NCBI GenBank assembly: GCA_002356515.1
Contig: AP017605.1
Location: 5,751,020-5,815,019, forward strand
DNA: 64,000 bases
Source: Mesorhizobium loti
GTDB taxonomy: Bacteria > Pseudomonadota > Alphaproteobacteria > Rhizobiales > Rhizobiaceae
Direction: 5' to 3'
In this document: positions 26,574 to 36,699 of the stretch, piece after piece
Layout of the letters: each line of letters starts with the position of its first letter
How positions within the stretch are numbered: the first letter of the stretch is position 1
The notes under the pieces: model-generated
Told to the model about the DNA's origin: nothing
Databases searched by the model: none
The model's input: the letters and a program-made list of their open reading frames with translations, nothing else
Position numbers and translations under genes: made by a program

Positions 26574-27482
26574 TCAGGTTTCGTCGTCCGGCACCTTGAC
26601 GCCGCCCCTGGTCGGGGTTCGCAGACTGGCATACATGCCGGTGGTGCGGAATTGGCTTGGCGTGGTGCCGTAGAGGCGGCGGAAGACCTTCGAAAAATAG
26701 TTCGCATCCTCGAAGCCGCACAGGATGGCGACTTCCTTCACCGGCAGGAAGTCCGCCTTGGTCAACAGCTTTGCCGCCCGCTGCAGGCGCTGTTGCAGCA
26801 CGAATTCGGCCGGCGGCAAGCCTTCGCTCTCAGCGAAGCAGCGCGAGAAATGGGCGCGGCTGAGGCCGCTGATCTGGACCAGCTCCGCCACCGGCAGCGG
26901 CTTGTCGAGATTGGAGTTTATATGGTCGATGACCGGCTGCATGGCGCTCTGCTTCTCGGCAAAGGCGTGCGAGCCGAAGACATCGTCATAGAGCGCCATC
27001 GCCGCCTCGTAGGCTACGGCGGAAGCGGCACCTGGCGAAGCGGCCCCCTTGATGAGGCGCAGGCTGCAATCGGCAAGGTGGTCGACCGTCGCCGGCTTAA
27101 GCCGAAACACCGGACCGGAGACGCTGAGGATCGACTTGTGGATGCGCAGCGCCTCTTCGCCGTTCATCGAAATCCAGAAATATTCCCAGCGCTCGTCCTT
27201 GGCCAGCCAGTAGCGGTGGTTGTGCGGCACCAGCACCAGCAGCGTGTCGTTCTCTTGCAGGCGGTAGTTGCGGTTCTCGTAGCGCAGCCGGCCTGTGCCG
27301 CTGATCGTGTGCTGGAGCACGGTGAACGGCGTCTGGCCGCGTTTGCGTCCGTCCCAGTCGTAGGTCTCGTCCTCGCGCACCTCATAGCCCGTGCTTGTCG
27401 GCATGGCATGCAGGCGTTGCCGGCCGCGCGGCAGCGAGATCGTGCGCATCGACTGTCCGTTGGTGATCAAATCTCGTAGCAC
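26574..27482 (-). CDS. agpT: AraC-family activator of alpha-galactoside genes (AgpT-like)
   Basis: A 302-aa regulator: amino-terminal sugar-sensing cupin-like domain (YDWDGRKRGQTPFTVLQHTI) and carboxy-terminal AraC DNA-binding domain (LVQISGLSRAHFSRCFAESE, then VAILCGFEDANYFSKVFRRL). GTG 27482 follows AAGGG; an in-frame ATG at 27449 is possible. Gene order (AraC gene divergent from a GH4 gene, then agpABCD, then a second GH4 gene) matches the S. meliloti agp locus, where AgpT activates alpha-galactoside uptake and hydrolysis. Direct repeats at 27499-27547 in the divergent region are candidate binding sites. Confidence 0.85.
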   Translation of the reverse strand: MLRDLITNGQSMRTISLPRGRQRLHAMPTSTGYEVREDETYDWDGRKRGQTPFTVLQHTISGTGRLRYENRNYRLQENDTLLVLVPHNHRYWLAKDERWEYFWISMNGEEALRIHKSILSVSGPVFRLKPATVDHLADCSLRLIKGAASPGAASAVAYEAAMALYDDVFGSHAFAEKQSAMQPVIDHINSNLDKPLPVAELVQISGLSRAHFSRCFAESEGLPPAEFVLQQRLQRAAKLLTKADFLPVKEVAILCGFEDANYFSKVFRRLYGTTPSQFRTTGMYASLRTPTRGGVKVPDDET

Positions 27483-27498
27483 AAAATTACCCTTGAAA

Positions 27499-27547
27499 GC
27501 ATAATCCTTCTCTGGTCGCGCTCATGAATAAGGGCATAATCCCCCTC
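27499..27547. promoter_or_regulatory. Direct repeats in the agpT-agaL1 intergenic region
   Basis: GCATAATCC followed by TTCTC (27499-27512) and GCATAATCC followed by CCCTC (27534-27547) are direct repeats 35 bp apart. Paired direct repeats of this size are typical AraC-family operators; AgpT binding is inferred. Confidence 0.45.
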
Positions 27548-27695
27548 GAAAAGCGAGAGAGATCCGCAGGCGAGGAGCGGACAGGGAGGTTGGCAGGCCG
27601 GAATCCGGCTTGTCGCGCGCACATGCCATGGCATGCGGCTGCAACCCACCCCTGTCATTCCCGACCTGTCATTGGAATAGGATGAGGTGCGGCTG

Positions 27696-29162
27696 ATGAG
27701 TTTCAAAATCGCTATCATCGGCGCCGGCAGCGTCGGATTCACCAAGAAACTGTTCACCGACATACTGTGCGTGCCCGAATTCAGGGATGTCGAATTCGCG
27801 CTGACCGACCTCAGCGAGCACAATCTCGGGATGATCAAGGCGATACTTGACAGGATCGTCGAGGCGAACGGATTGCCAACAAAAGTGACGGCGACAACGG
27901 ATCGCCGCAAGGCGCTGGAAGGCGCACGCTATGTCATCAGCTGCGTGCGGGTCGGTGGTCTCGAAGCCTATGCCGACGATATCCGCATCCCGCTGAAATA
28001 TGGCATCGACCAGTGTGTCGGCGACACGATCTGCGCCGGCGGCATCCTCTATGGCCAGCGCAACATTCCGGTGATCCTCGACTTCTGCAAGGACATACGC
28101 GAGGTCGCCGCGACGGGCGCCAAATTCCTCAACTATGCCAACCCGATGGCGATGAACACCTGGGCGGCGATCGAATATGGCAAGGTCGACACGGTCGGCC
28201 TCTGCCACGGCGTCCAGCATGGCGCCGAGCAGATCGCCGCGGTGCTGGGCGCGAAATCGCCCAAGGAGCTCGACTATGTCTGTTCGGGCATCAATCACCA
28301 GACCTGGTTCATCGATCTGCGGCTGAACGGCCGCAAGGTCGGCAAGGACGAGCTGGTTGCCGCCTTCGAGGCGCATCCGGTTTATTCGCAGCAGGAAAAG
28401 CTCCGAATCGATGTCTTGAAGCGCTTTGGCGTCTATTCGACCGAAAGCAACGGGCATCTCTCCGAATACCTGCCCTGGTACCGCAAGCGGCCCGATGAGA
28501 TCACGCGCTGGATCGACATGTCGGATTGGATTCACGGCGAGACCGGCGGCTATCTCCGCTACTCCACCGAAACCCGCAACTGGTTCGAGACGGAGTATCC
28601 GCAATTCCTCGAAGCGGCGTCGAAGCCGCTCGATCCCACGAAGCGCTCCAACGAGCATGCCAGCCATATATTGGAGGCGCTGGAGACCAACCGTGTCTAT
28701 CGCGGCCATTTCAACGTCAAGAACAATGGCGTGATCACCAATTTGCCGCAGGACGCCATCATCGAATCGCCCGGCTTCGTCGACCGTTTCGGCATCAACA
28801 TGGCCGCAGGCATCACACTGCCCGAAGCCTGCGCGGCGACCTGCATGGCCTCGATCAATGTCCAGCGCATGTCGGTCCATGCCGCGATATCGGGCGACAT
28901 CGATCTCTTGAAACTGGCTGTGCTGCACGACCCGCTGGTCGGTGCGGTGTCGACGCCGGAGGAGGTCTGGCAGATGGTCGACGAGATGGTCGTCGCCCAG
29001 GCCGCCTGGTTGACACAATATGCGCATGCGGTTCCGGCCGCCAAGGAACGGCTATCGAAATCGCAGGTGAAGACCCGCGAATGGGCCGGCGCCGCACGGC
29101 GAAACGTGCGCTCGATCGAGGAATTGCGCGCCGAAAAAGCCGCGCTCAAACAGGCCGGCTGA
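27696..29162 (+). CDS. agaL1: Alpha-galactosidase, glycoside hydrolase family 4
   Basis: GH4 enzyme of 488 aa that hydrolyses alpha-galactosides such as melibiose and raffinose by an NAD- and metal-dependent redox mechanism. The NAD-binding motif IIGAGSVGF is at the start. The metal-binding Cys-His pair is in GLCHGVQ, with NYANPMAMNTW and SGINHQTWF as family blocks. ATG 27696 follows GAGGTG; the GTG at 27687 overlaps that site. First gene of the agp operon. Confidence 0.9.
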   Translation: MSFKIAIIGAGSVGFTKKLFTDILCVPEFRDVEFALTDLSEHNLGMIKAILDRIVEANGLPTKVTATTDRRKALEGARYVISCVRVGGLEAYADDIRIPLKYGIDQCVGDTICAGGILYGQRNIPVILDFCKDIREVAATGAKFLNYANPMAMNTWAAIEYGKVDTVGLCHGVQHGAEQIAAVLGAKSPKELDYVCSGINHQTWFIDLRLNGRKVGKDELVAAFEAHPVYSQQEKLRIDVLKRFGVYSTESNGHLSEYLPWYRKRPDEITRWIDMSDWIHGETGGYLRYSTETRNWFETEYPQFLEAASKPLDPTKRSNEHASHILEALETNRVYRGHFNVKNNGVITNLPQDAIIESPGFVDRFGINMAAGITLPEACAATCMASINVQRMSVHAAISGDIDLLKLAVLHDPLVGAVSTPEEVWQMVDEMVVAQAAWLTQYAHAVPAAKERLSKSQVKTREWAGAARRNVRSIEELRAEKAALKQAG

Positions 29163-29179
29163 AATCTCGGGCGCAGCGA

Positions 29180-29201
29180 CGGACCTTGGGAGGCAGGTCC
29201 G
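29180..29201 (+). terminator. Short hairpin between agaL1 and agpA
   Basis: A 7-bp stem CGGACCT / AGGTCCG with an 8-nt loop lies 18 nt after the agaL1 stop. It is probably an mRNA processing or stability element, since agpA follows on the same strand. Confidence 0.35.
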
Positions 29202-29269
29202 CCGCAGTCAGCCGTCCAGGCAGAAGACGCGCAGCAGCAAACGTCTGAACACGAGGGAGGAGATAGATA

Positions 29270-31351
29270 ATGAGGAATCTACGCAGCATTGGCATTGCCG
29301 CCGGACTGGCGCTGAGCGTCTCCGTTCCGGCACTCAACGCTTTCGCATCAGAGCCGACAGTCCCGCCGGTGCCGGCGACCTTTCCGGCCGAGGGCAAGAT
29401 CAAATACGTGGCGCGCGACTCCATTCTGGAGTTCAAGGCGTTGCCCGAATATCACGAGCCGGATTGGGTGACCGAAAAATACGTCAAGACCGGCAAGCTG
29501 CCGCCGGTGAAGGACAGGCTGCCGAAGGAGCCGCTGGTCTTCAAGACGGCCAACATGCCCGACGGCATCGGTGTCTATGGCGATACGATGCGCCATGTCA
29601 TCGGCGGGCGGCCGGAAGGCTGGAACTACGGCGCCGGCCAGACGCAAGGCTGGGGCGGCATCGATATCGGCCTCTCCGAATGCCTGACGCGCACCGCGCC
29701 GCTGTTCCAGGTCGAGGCCAAGGATACCGAGCCGCTGCCGAACCTCGCCAAGAGCTGGGAGTGGTCGAAGGACGGCCACAAGCTGACCATGCATCTCATC
29801 GAAGGCGCCAAATGGTCCGATGGCGTGGCCTTCAACGCCGACGATGTCATGTTCTACTGGGATGACGAGGTGGTCGACCCGAACGTCTCGCCGCTCAATG
29901 GCGCGACCCCGGAAACCTTCGGCGTCGGCACGACGCTGAAGAAGATCGACGACTACACCGTCGAGTGGACGTTCAAGGATGCCTTCCCGAAACAGTACCT
30001 CTACGCCATGGCCTACGGTACCTTCTGCCCCGGCCCCGCGCACATATTGAAGCCGCAGCATCCGAAATACTCGAAGAACACCTACGACCAGTTCAAGAAC
30101 GCTTTCCCGCCGGAATATATGAACATGCCGGTCATGGGCGCCTGGGTGCCGGTCGAATACCGGCCGGACGACATCATCGTCATGCGCCGCAACCCCTACT
30201 ACTGGAAGGTCGACGAGAAGGGCAACCAGCTGCCTTACCTCAACGAGCTGCAGTACAAGCTGTCGACCTGGGCCGACCGAGACGTCCAGGCGGTTGCCGG
30301 CTCGGGCGACTTCTCCAACCTCGAGCAGCCGGAAAACTTCGTCGCTTCGCTGAAGCGCGCGGCGGAGGCCAATGCGCCGGCACGGCTCGCCTTCGGTCCC
30401 CGGCTCATCGGCTACAATCTGCGCCTGAACTATTCCGCCAATGGCTGGGGCAACCCGGACGAGCGAAGCCAGGCGGTCCGTGAGCTGAACCGCAATGAGG
30501 ATTTCCGCAAGGCCGTCACCATGGCGCTCGACCGCAAGGCGCTGGGCGACTCCCTCGTCAAGGGACCGTTCACCGCCATCTATCCCGGCGGCTTCTCCTC
30601 GGGCACCAGCTTCTATGACCGCAAGTCGACCGTCTACTATCCCTTCGACCTCGCGGGCGCCAAGGCCGAACTCGCCAAGGCCGGCCTGAAAGATACGGAC
30701 GGCGACGGTTTCGTGAACTTCCCGGCCGGCACCGCGGGCGGCAAGAACGTCGAGATCGTCATGCTGGTCAACAACGACTACGGCACCGACAAGAGCCTCG
30801 CCGAAGGCGTCGTCGCGCAAATGGAAAAGCTTGGGCTGCGGGTCGTACTGAACGGCCTCAACGGCACCCAGCGCGATGCCTCGCAATATTCCGGGCGTTT
30901 CGACTGGCTGATCCGGCGCAACGACCAGGAACTGACCTCGGTCGTGCAGAACACGGAGCAGCTCGCGCCCGTCGGTCCGAAGACCAGCTGGAACCACCGC
31001 GCGCCGGAAAGCGGCGAAGTCGACCTGATGCCTTTCGAAAAAGACCTTGTCGACATCGTCAACAAGTTCGTCGCGTCAGAGGACAATGACAAGCGCGCCA
31101 GTCTGATGAGGGAGTTCCAGAAGATCTCGACCGAACATGTCTACAATGTCGGCCTGACGGAATATCCCGGCGCGCTGATCGTCAACAAGCGCTTCTCGAA
31201 CATTCCGCAGGGCACGCCGATCTTCATGTTCAACTGGGCCGAGGATTCGATCGTCCGCGAACGCGTCTTCGTCGCGGCCGACAAGCAGGCCAAATACGAG
31301 TTGTTCCCGCAAGAGCTCCCCGGCAAGCCTGGAGACAAAGGTCCGATGTAA
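29270..31351 (+). CDS. agpA: Alpha-galactoside-binding protein (AgpA-like), SBP family 5
   Basis: Periplasmic binding protein of 693 aa with a Sec signal peptide (MRNLRSIGIAAGLALSVSVP) probably cleaved near NAFA/SEP. The body is family 5 (oligopeptide/oligosaccharide type): the LPNLAKSWEWSKDGHKLTMHL block and FNADDVMFYWDDEV are hallmarks. The family is mostly peptide-specific, but AgpA of S. meliloti is a known member that binds alpha-galactosides, and the neighbours match. ATG 29270 follows GGGAGGAG. A strong hairpin follows. Confidence 0.9.
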   Translation: MRNLRSIGIAAGLALSVSVPALNAFASEPTVPPVPATFPAEGKIKYVARDSILEFKALPEYHEPDWVTEKYVKTGKLPPVKDRLPKEPLVFKTANMPDGIGVYGDTMRHVIGGRPEGWNYGAGQTQGWGGIDIGLSECLTRTAPLFQVEAKDTEPLPNLAKSWEWSKDGHKLTMHLIEGAKWSDGVAFNADDVMFYWDDEVVDPNVSPLNGATPETFGVGTTLKKIDDYTVEWTFKDAFPKQYLYAMAYGTFCPGPAHILKPQHPKYSKNTYDQFKNAFPPEYMNMPVMGAWVPVEYRPDDIIVMRRNPYYWKVDEKGNQLPYLNELQYKLSTWADRDVQAVAGSGDFSNLEQPENFVASLKRAAEANAPARLAFGPRLIGYNLRLNYSANGWGNPDERSQAVRELNRNEDFRKAVTMALDRKALGDSLVKGPFTAIYPGGFSSGTSFYDRKSTVYYPFDLAGAKAELAKAGLKDTDGDGFVNFPAGTAGGKNVEIVMLVNNDYGTDKSLAEGVVAQMEKLGLRVVLNGLNGTQRDASQYSGRFDWLIRRNDQELTSVVQNTEQLAPVGPKTSWNHRAPESGEVDLMPFEKDLVDIVNKFVASEDNDKRASLMREFQKISTEHVYNVGLTEYPGALIVNKRFSNIPQGTPIFMFNWAEDSIVRERVFVAADKQAKYELFPQELPGKPGDKGPM

Positions 31352-31375
31352 GTTTACCTCCCCTGACCAAGAGAG

Positions 31376-31404
31376 ACCCGGCCGCGCTGCTGGCGCGGCC
31401 GGGT
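31376..31404 (+). terminator. Strong intercistronic hairpin between agpA and agpB
   Basis: A 12-bp perfect stem ACCCGGCCGCGC / GCGCGGCCGGGT with loop TGCTG lies 24 nt after agpA and 64 nt before agpB. It probably stabilises the agpA message or partly terminates, giving more binding protein than permease. Confidence 0.65.
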
Positions 31405-31467
31405 GAACCAACCCTCCGAACGGCCCTCAACGGGAGCGTCCGGCGAAAACGAGGAAGCAGACCGACC

Positions 31468-32475
31468 ATGTTGCGATTCTTGGCTATGCGCATAGCGTCG
31501 GCAATTCCGGTCCTCGCCATACTGAGCCTCGTCACCTTCGCCATCATCCAGGCGCCGCCTGGCGATTATGCCGACTACATCCGCTCGCAGCTGATCAACC
31601 AGGGCGGCGCTTCCTTCGCCGAGGCCGATGCGCAGGCACAGGCCTACCGTGTCGAACACGGCCTCGATAAGCCGTTGCCCGTTCAGTATCTCAACTGGAT
31701 CGGCGGCATCATCACCCGAGGCGATTTCGGCTACAGCCTCTACTACAACAAGCCGGTGGCCGATGTCGTCGGCGAACGGCTGCCACGCACGCTGCTCCTG
31801 GCGCTGGTCTGCCATCTGCTCGCCTCGGTGCTGGGCATCACCTTCGGCATATGGGCGGCGACAAGGCAATACTCCTGGATCGACTCGACACTGTCGGCCA
31901 TCTCCTTCCTCGGCATGACGGTGCCGCGCTTCCTGATGGCGCTGATCATCGTCTACCTGCTGGTCTTCCAGTTCAACGTGTCGGAGATCGGCTCGTTCTT
32001 CTCGCCGCAATATGGCGGCGCGCCATGGTCGTGGGCGAAGTTCGTCGACCTCGTCAAGCATGTCTGGCCGGTGGTGGCGATCGCCACTTTCGGCGGCCTC
32101 GCCTACAATATGCGCGTCATGCGCGGCAATCTGCTGGACACGCTCAACGCGCAATATGTCGAGACCGCGAGAGCCAAGGGCCTGACCGGCAGCGCCGTCG
32201 TCATGCGCCACGCCGTGCCCAATGCGCTGCATCCGCTCGTCATGTATCAGGGCGTGGTGTTGCCCTACATGCTCACCGGCGAGATCGAGACGGCGATCAT
32301 CTTCGCGCTGCCGACCGTCGGCCCGGCGGTTGTCGGCTCGATGGCGGTCGGCGATGTCTATGTCACCGCCACCTTCATGATGGTGCTGGCGGCGACGCTG
32401 ATCGTCGGCAACATCATCGCCGACATGCTGCTCGTCCTCCTCGACCCGCGCATCCGCCAATACGGAGAGAGCTAG
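31468..32475 (+). CDS. agpB: Alpha-galactoside ABC transporter permease (DppB-like)
   Basis: Inner-membrane permease (335 aa, six predicted spans) of the family 5 transporter type. The amino end MLRFLAMRIASAIPVLAILS and the EAA-like loop QYVETARAKGLTGSAVVMRH followed by AVPNALHP are typical of DppB/OppB proteins. Its TAG stop is immediately followed by agpC. Confidence 0.92.
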   Translation: MLRFLAMRIASAIPVLAILSLVTFAIIQAPPGDYADYIRSQLINQGGASFAEADAQAQAYRVEHGLDKPLPVQYLNWIGGIITRGDFGYSLYYNKPVADVVGERLPRTLLLALVCHLLASVLGITFGIWAATRQYSWIDSTLSAISFLGMTVPRFLMALIIVYLLVFQFNVSEIGSFFSPQYGGAPWSWAKFVDLVKHVWPVVAIATFGGLAYNMRVMRGNLLDTLNAQYVETARAKGLTGSAVVMRHAVPNALHPLVMYQGVVLPYMLTGEIETAIIFALPTVGPAVVGSMAVGDVYVTATFMMVLAATLIVGNIIADMLLVLLDPRIRQYGES

Positions 32476-33615
32476 ATGCTGGCCCGCGATCCATCGCCCC
32501 CGCCGCTGCCGGCCGAAGGACCCATCGTCGCCAGACCGGCGCGCGGCAATGAGAGCTATATCGCGCTCGTCTGGCGCCGGCTGAAGCGCTCCTGGACCGG
32601 CATGGCCGGGCTTTGGCTGGTTGTGCTGCTGCTGGTGATGGCCGTCTTCGCCGAGTTCCTGGCGCCGATGGATCCAAAGGCGACCGATGTCGGCTTCGCG
32701 CCGCCGCAACTGCCTTCCTTCCACGACAAGGACGGCAATTTCGTCATGCGGCCGCGGGTCTATGCGCTGGCCGATTCGGCCGACCTCGATCCGGTCACCT
32801 TCCAGCCCGTCGTCGGCCCCGACTATGACCATCCAAGGCTGCTTGGCTTCTTTGTCGAGGGTGCACCCTACAAGCTCTTCGGGCTGATCCCGGCGGACCG
32901 GCATTTCTTCGCCTCAACGGACGGCCAGCCGGTGCATTTCCTCGGCACCGACAAGTTCGGCCGTGATGTGCTGTCGCGCGCCATACATGGCTCACGGGTC
33001 TCGCTGATGATCGCGCTGACGGTGGTCTTCATCATCACCGTCATCGGCACCACCGTCGGCATGGTTTCGGGCTATTTCGGCGGTCGGTTCGATATCTGGA
33101 CGCAGCGCTTCGTCGAACTGGTGCTCGCCTTCCCGCAGCTGCCGCTGTATCTGGCGCTGACGACGCTGATCCCCGTCACCGCGCCGACCAATGTCTTCCT
33201 CGCCTTCGTCATCATCGTCATGTCGGCGCTGGGCTGGGCGCAGATGTCGCGCGAGGTGCGCGGCAAGACGCTGGCGCTGGCGCGCATCGAATATGTGCGT
33301 GCCGCCATGGCGGTCGGCGCCACCGACCGGCGCATCATCCTGCAGCACATCTTGCCCAATGTGATGAGCCACGTGATTGTCGCGGTCACCTTGGCGATTC
33401 CGACCGTGGTGCTGCTCGAATGCTTCCTCGGCTTCCTCGGCTTCGCGGTCAAGCCACCGCTGATCTCTTGGGGCCTGATGCTGCAGGACACCGCAACCTA
33501 TTCCGTCATCGGCACCTATCCCTGGATCCTGTCGCCGGTCGGTTTCGTGCTCGCCACCGTCTTTGCTTTCAACGCGCTGGGCGACGGCCTGCGCGATGCC
33601 GTCGATCCGTATTGA
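32476..33615 (+). CDS. agpC: Alpha-galactoside ABC transporter permease (DppC-like)
   Basis: Second permease of 379 aa. An amino-terminal membrane helix is followed by an unusually long periplasmic segment (about residues 60-160), then five spans with the EAA loop EYVRAAMAVGATDRRIILQH. HFLGTDKFGRDVLSRAIHGS is the conserved DppC block. The start at 32476 directly abuts agpB, with GGAGAG in the end of agpB as ribosome site. agpD follows 10 bp after the stop. Confidence 0.92.
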   Translation: MLARDPSPPPLPAEGPIVARPARGNESYIALVWRRLKRSWTGMAGLWLVVLLLVMAVFAEFLAPMDPKATDVGFAPPQLPSFHDKDGNFVMRPRVYALADSADLDPVTFQPVVGPDYDHPRLLGFFVEGAPYKLFGLIPADRHFFASTDGQPVHFLGTDKFGRDVLSRAIHGSRVSLMIALTVVFIITVIGTTVGMVSGYFGGRFDIWTQRFVELVLAFPQLPLYLALTTLIPVTAPTNVFLAFVIIVMSALGWAQMSREVRGKTLALARIEYVRAAMAVGATDRRIILQHILPNVMSHVIVAVTLAIPTVVLLECFLGFLGFAVKPPLISWGLMLQDTATYSVIGTYPWILSPVGFVLATVFAFNALGDGLRDAVDPY

Positions 33616-33625
33616 GGTGGCTGGG

Positions 33626-35293
33626 ATGACCGTCGTGCTCGCCGAGTCCTTCGCACCCATCGTTCGTCATGACCATGACGGGCGCCAGGACCAGCCCATC
33701 ATCGACGCCCGCAACATTGAGGTCGCCTTCAAGGTCGAGCACGGCGTTGTCGAAGCGGTCAAGGACATCTCGTTCCAGCTCTATCGCGGCGAAACGATCG
33801 CCATCGTCGGCGAATCCGGTTCCGGCAAGTCGGTGACGGCACGCGCCGTCATGGGGCTGCTGTCGAGGCGGGCCACCGTGTCGCCGAAATCGAGCATCTG
33901 TTACGACGGCCAGAACATCCTGCAATTTCCGGAGAGCGAGCGGCGCAAATTGCGTGGCAACCGCATCTCGATGATCTTCCAGGAACCGATGAGCTCGCTC
34001 AACCCGATCTATACAGTCGGCAGCCAGATCGTCGAGGCGATCCGGGTGCATCGCAAGGTGGGTCGCAGGCAAGCCTGGGCACGGGCGCTTGAACTGCTGC
34101 GGCATGTGCAGATTCCCGAGCCGGAAGCGCGGCTCAAACAGTACCCGCACCAGCTCTCGGGCGGTCAGCGCCAGCGCGTGATGATCGCCATGGCGCTGGC
34201 CAACAATCCCGACGTTTTGATCGCCGACGAGCCGACCACCGCGCTCGACGTCACCGTTCAGGCGCAGATCCTCAACCTGATCCGAAACCTGCAGAAAGAG
34301 CTGCGGATGGCGGTGATTCTGATCACCCACGATCTCACCGTGGTGCGCAAATTCTCCGACTATGTCTATGTCATGCAGCATGGCGCGATGTGCGAGCACA
34401 ACGTCACCGAGCGGCTGTTTGCAAACCCGCAGCATCCCTACACGCAGCGGCTGCTCGCCTCCGAGCCGCGCGGGCGGCCGCAACCGCTTCCTGAGGGCAG
34501 CGGCGCCATCCTCGAGGCGAATGATGTGCGCGTCTGCTTCATGCTGCGCCACGGCAGTTTCCTGAAGCCGGACTGGCGCGAACTGGTCGCCGTCGACGAT
34601 CTCGGCCTCAAGCTTTGCCGCCACGAGACGCTGGGGCTGGTCGGCGAATCCGGCTCCGGCAAGACCACTTTCGGCCAGGCGCTGCTGAGATTGACCGACG
34701 CCAAGCGCGGCGAAATCCGCTTCGACGGCCAGCCGATCCACGGCCTGTCACGCAACGAGATGCGGCCGTTTCGCTCGCGTATGCAGATCGTCTTCCAGGA
34801 TCCGTTCTCCTCGCTCAACCCGCGCATGACGATCGGCCAGATCATCGAGGAAGGGCTGATCGTCAACAGCATCGGCGCGACGCGGGCCGAGCGGGTCGAC
34901 CGGGTGCGCGAGGCGCTGGTCAGCGCCGGCATGCCCGGCGATATCCTGTCGCGCTTTCCCCACGAATTCTCCGGTGGCCAGCGGCAACGCGTCGCCATCG
35001 CCCGCGCCATCGCGTTGGAGCCCGAATTCATCCTGCTCGACGAGCCGACATCGGCGCTGGACCTGTCCGTGCAGGCGCAGATCATCGATCTGCTGCGCAA
35101 GCTGCAGGATGAGCGTGGGTTGAGCTACCTCTTCATCTCGCACGATCTCAAGGTGGTGCGCGCGCTGTGCCACCGCGTCATCGTCATGCAGAACGGTAAG
35201 ATCGTCGAGCAAGGCCCTGTCGACGAAGTTCTCAATAATCCCAAGACCGCCTACACCGAACGGCTCGTCAGGGCCGCATTCGACGTGGCGTAG
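33626..35293 (+). CDS. agpD: Fused double ATPase of the alpha-galactoside transporter (DppD-DppF type)
   Basis: A 555-aa protein with two ABC ATPase domains. The first has Walker [10 protein letters not shown], signature LSGGQRQRV and Walker [13 protein letters not shown]. The second (from about residue 290) has [18 protein letters not shown] and [12 protein letters not shown]. One polypeptide thus replaces the separate DppD and DppF subunits. ATG 33626 follows GAGGTGGCTGGG, and an upstream frame inside agpC is rejected. In S. meliloti AgpD fills the same role. Confidence 0.92.
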   Translation: MTVVLAESFAPIVRHDHDGRQDQPIIDARNIEVAFKVEHGVVEAVKDISFQLYRGETIAIVGESGSGKSVTARAVMGLLSRRATVSPKSSICYDGQNILQFPESERRKLRGNRISMIFQEPMSSLNPIYTVGSQIVEAIRVHRKVGRRQAWARALELLRHVQIPEPEARLKQYPHQLSGGQRQRVMIAMALANNPDVLIADEPTTALDVTVQAQILNLIRNLQKELRMAVILITHDLTVVRKFSDYVYVMQHGAMCEHNVTERLFANPQHPYTQRLLASEPRGRPQPLPEGSGAILEANDVRVCFMLRHGSFLKPDWRELVAVDDLGLKLCRHETLGLVGESGSGKTTFGQALLRLTDAKRGEIRFDGQPIHGLSRNEMRPFRSRMQIVFQDPFSSLNPRMTIGQIIEEGLIVNSIGATRAERVDRVREALVSAGMPGDILSRFPHEFSGGQRQRVAIARAIALEPEFILLDEPTSALDLSVQAQIIDLLRKLQDERGLSYLFISHDLKVVRALCHRVIVMQNGKIVEQGPVDEVLNNPKTAYTERLVRAAFDVA

Positions 35294-35313
35294 CAAAGTG
35301 CCGGAGGTTTAAA

Positions 35314-36684
35314 GTGGCAAGAAATCCCAGGATCACGTTCATCGGCGCCGGCTCGACGGTGTTCATGAAGAACATCGTCGGCGACGTGCTGCAGCGGCCA
35401 GCACTCTCGGGCGCGACGATCGCGCTCATGGACATCAATCCGCAGCGGCTGGAAGAGAGCGCCATCGTCGTCAACAAGCTGATCGCGACGCTCGGCGTGA
35501 AGGCAAAGGCCGAGACCTATTCCGACCAGCGCAAGGCACTTGCCGGGGCCGATTTCGTCGTCGTCGCCTTCCAGATCGGCGGCTATGAGCCCTGCACCGT
35601 CACCGATTTCGAAGTGCCGAAGAAATACGGCCTGCGCCAGACGATCGCCGACACGCTCGGCGTCGGCGGCATCATGCGCGGCCTGAGGACCGTGCCGCAT
35701 CTGTGGAAGATCTGCGAGGACATGCTCGCCGTCTGCCCCGAAGCGATCATGCTGCAATACGTCAATCCGATGGCGATCAACACCTGGGCGATTTCGGACA
35801 AATACCCCGAAATCAAGCAGGTCGGGCTCTGTCACTCGGTGCAGGGCACGGCGATGGAACTCGCTCACGACCTCTCCCTGCCTTATGACGAGATCCGCTA
35901 CCGGTCGGCCGGCATCAACCACATGGCCTTCTACCTGAAATTCGAGCACCGCCAGCCTGACGGCTCCTACCGCGACCTCTATCCGGATCTCGTGCGCGCC
36001 TATCGCGAAGGCCGCGCGCCCAAGCCGGGCTGGAATCCGCGCTGCCCCAACAAGGTGCGCTACGAGATGCTGACCAGACTCGGCTATTTCGTCACCGAAA
36101 GCTCGGAGCATTTCGCCGAATACACGCCCTATTTCATCAAGGAGGGCCGCCCCGATCTGATCGAGAAATATGGCATTCCGCTCGACGAATACCCCAAGCG
36201 CTGCATCGAGCAGATCGAGCGTTGGAAGGATCAGGCGCAGGCCTATCGCTCGGCCCAGCGCATCGAGGTTGAGGAGTCCAGGGAGTATGCCTCCTCGATC
36301 ATGAACTCGGTTTGGACGGGCGAGCCGTCGGTGATCTATGGCAATGTCCGCAACAATGGCTGCATCACCTCGCTGCCCCGCGACTGCGCCGCCGAGGTGC
36401 CGTGCCTTGTCGACGCCTCCGGCATCCAGCCGACCTATATAGGCGACCTGCCGCCGCAATTGACGGCGCTGATCCGCACCAACATCAATGTCCAGGAACT
36501 GACGGTGCGGGCGCTGATGAGCGAGAACCGCGAGCACATCTACCATGCGGCGATGATGGATCCGCACACGGCGGCCGAGCTCGACCTCGACCAGATCTGG
36601 TCATTGGTCGATGATCTCCTGGCCGCTCACGGCGACTGGCTGCCAGCCTGGGCGCGCGTGAGCCGGAAGACCGAGGCCGCCTGA
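35314..36684 (+). CDS. agaL2: Alpha-galactosidase, glycoside hydrolase family 4 (second copy)
   Basis: Second GH4 enzyme (456 aa), only moderately similar to AgaL1. It has the NAD motif FIGAGSTVFMKNIV, the metal-binding Cys-His in GLCHSVQG, YVNPMAINTW and SAGINHMAFY. GTG 35314 is supported by CGGAGG six bases upstream. Last gene of the agp operon, converging on yacG with only 15 bp between stops, so no clear terminator fits. Two GH4 enzymes in one locus suggest different oligosaccharide preferences (inference). Confidence 0.9.
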   Translation: MARNPRITFIGAGSTVFMKNIVGDVLQRPALSGATIALMDINPQRLEESAIVVNKLIATLGVKAKAETYSDQRKALAGADFVVVAFQIGGYEPCTVTDFEVPKKYGLRQTIADTLGVGGIMRGLRTVPHLWKICEDMLAVCPEAIMLQYVNPMAINTWAISDKYPEIKQVGLCHSVQGTAMELAHDLSLPYDEIRYRSAGINHMAFYLKFEHRQPDGSYRDLYPDLVRAYREGRAPKPGWNPRCPNKVRYEMLTRLGYFVTESSEHFAEYTPYFIKEGRPDLIEKYGIPLDEYPKRCIEQIERWKDQAQAYRSAQRIEVEESREYASSIMNSVWTGEPSVIYGNVRNNGCITSLPRDCAAEVPCLVDASGIQPTYIGDLPPQLTALIRTNINVQELTVRALMSENREHIYHAAMMDPHTAAELDLDQIWSLVDDLLAAHGDWLPAWARVSRKTEAA

Positions 36685-36699
36685 CGGGCGATCTCAGTC

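Noticed and set aside
24509..26707. Very long antisense frame (about 730 codons) opposite the fusion oxidoreductase
   Set aside because: Its protein has no recognisable domains and is a shadow of the high-GC coding strand, which has a clear ribosome site and complete enzyme motifs.
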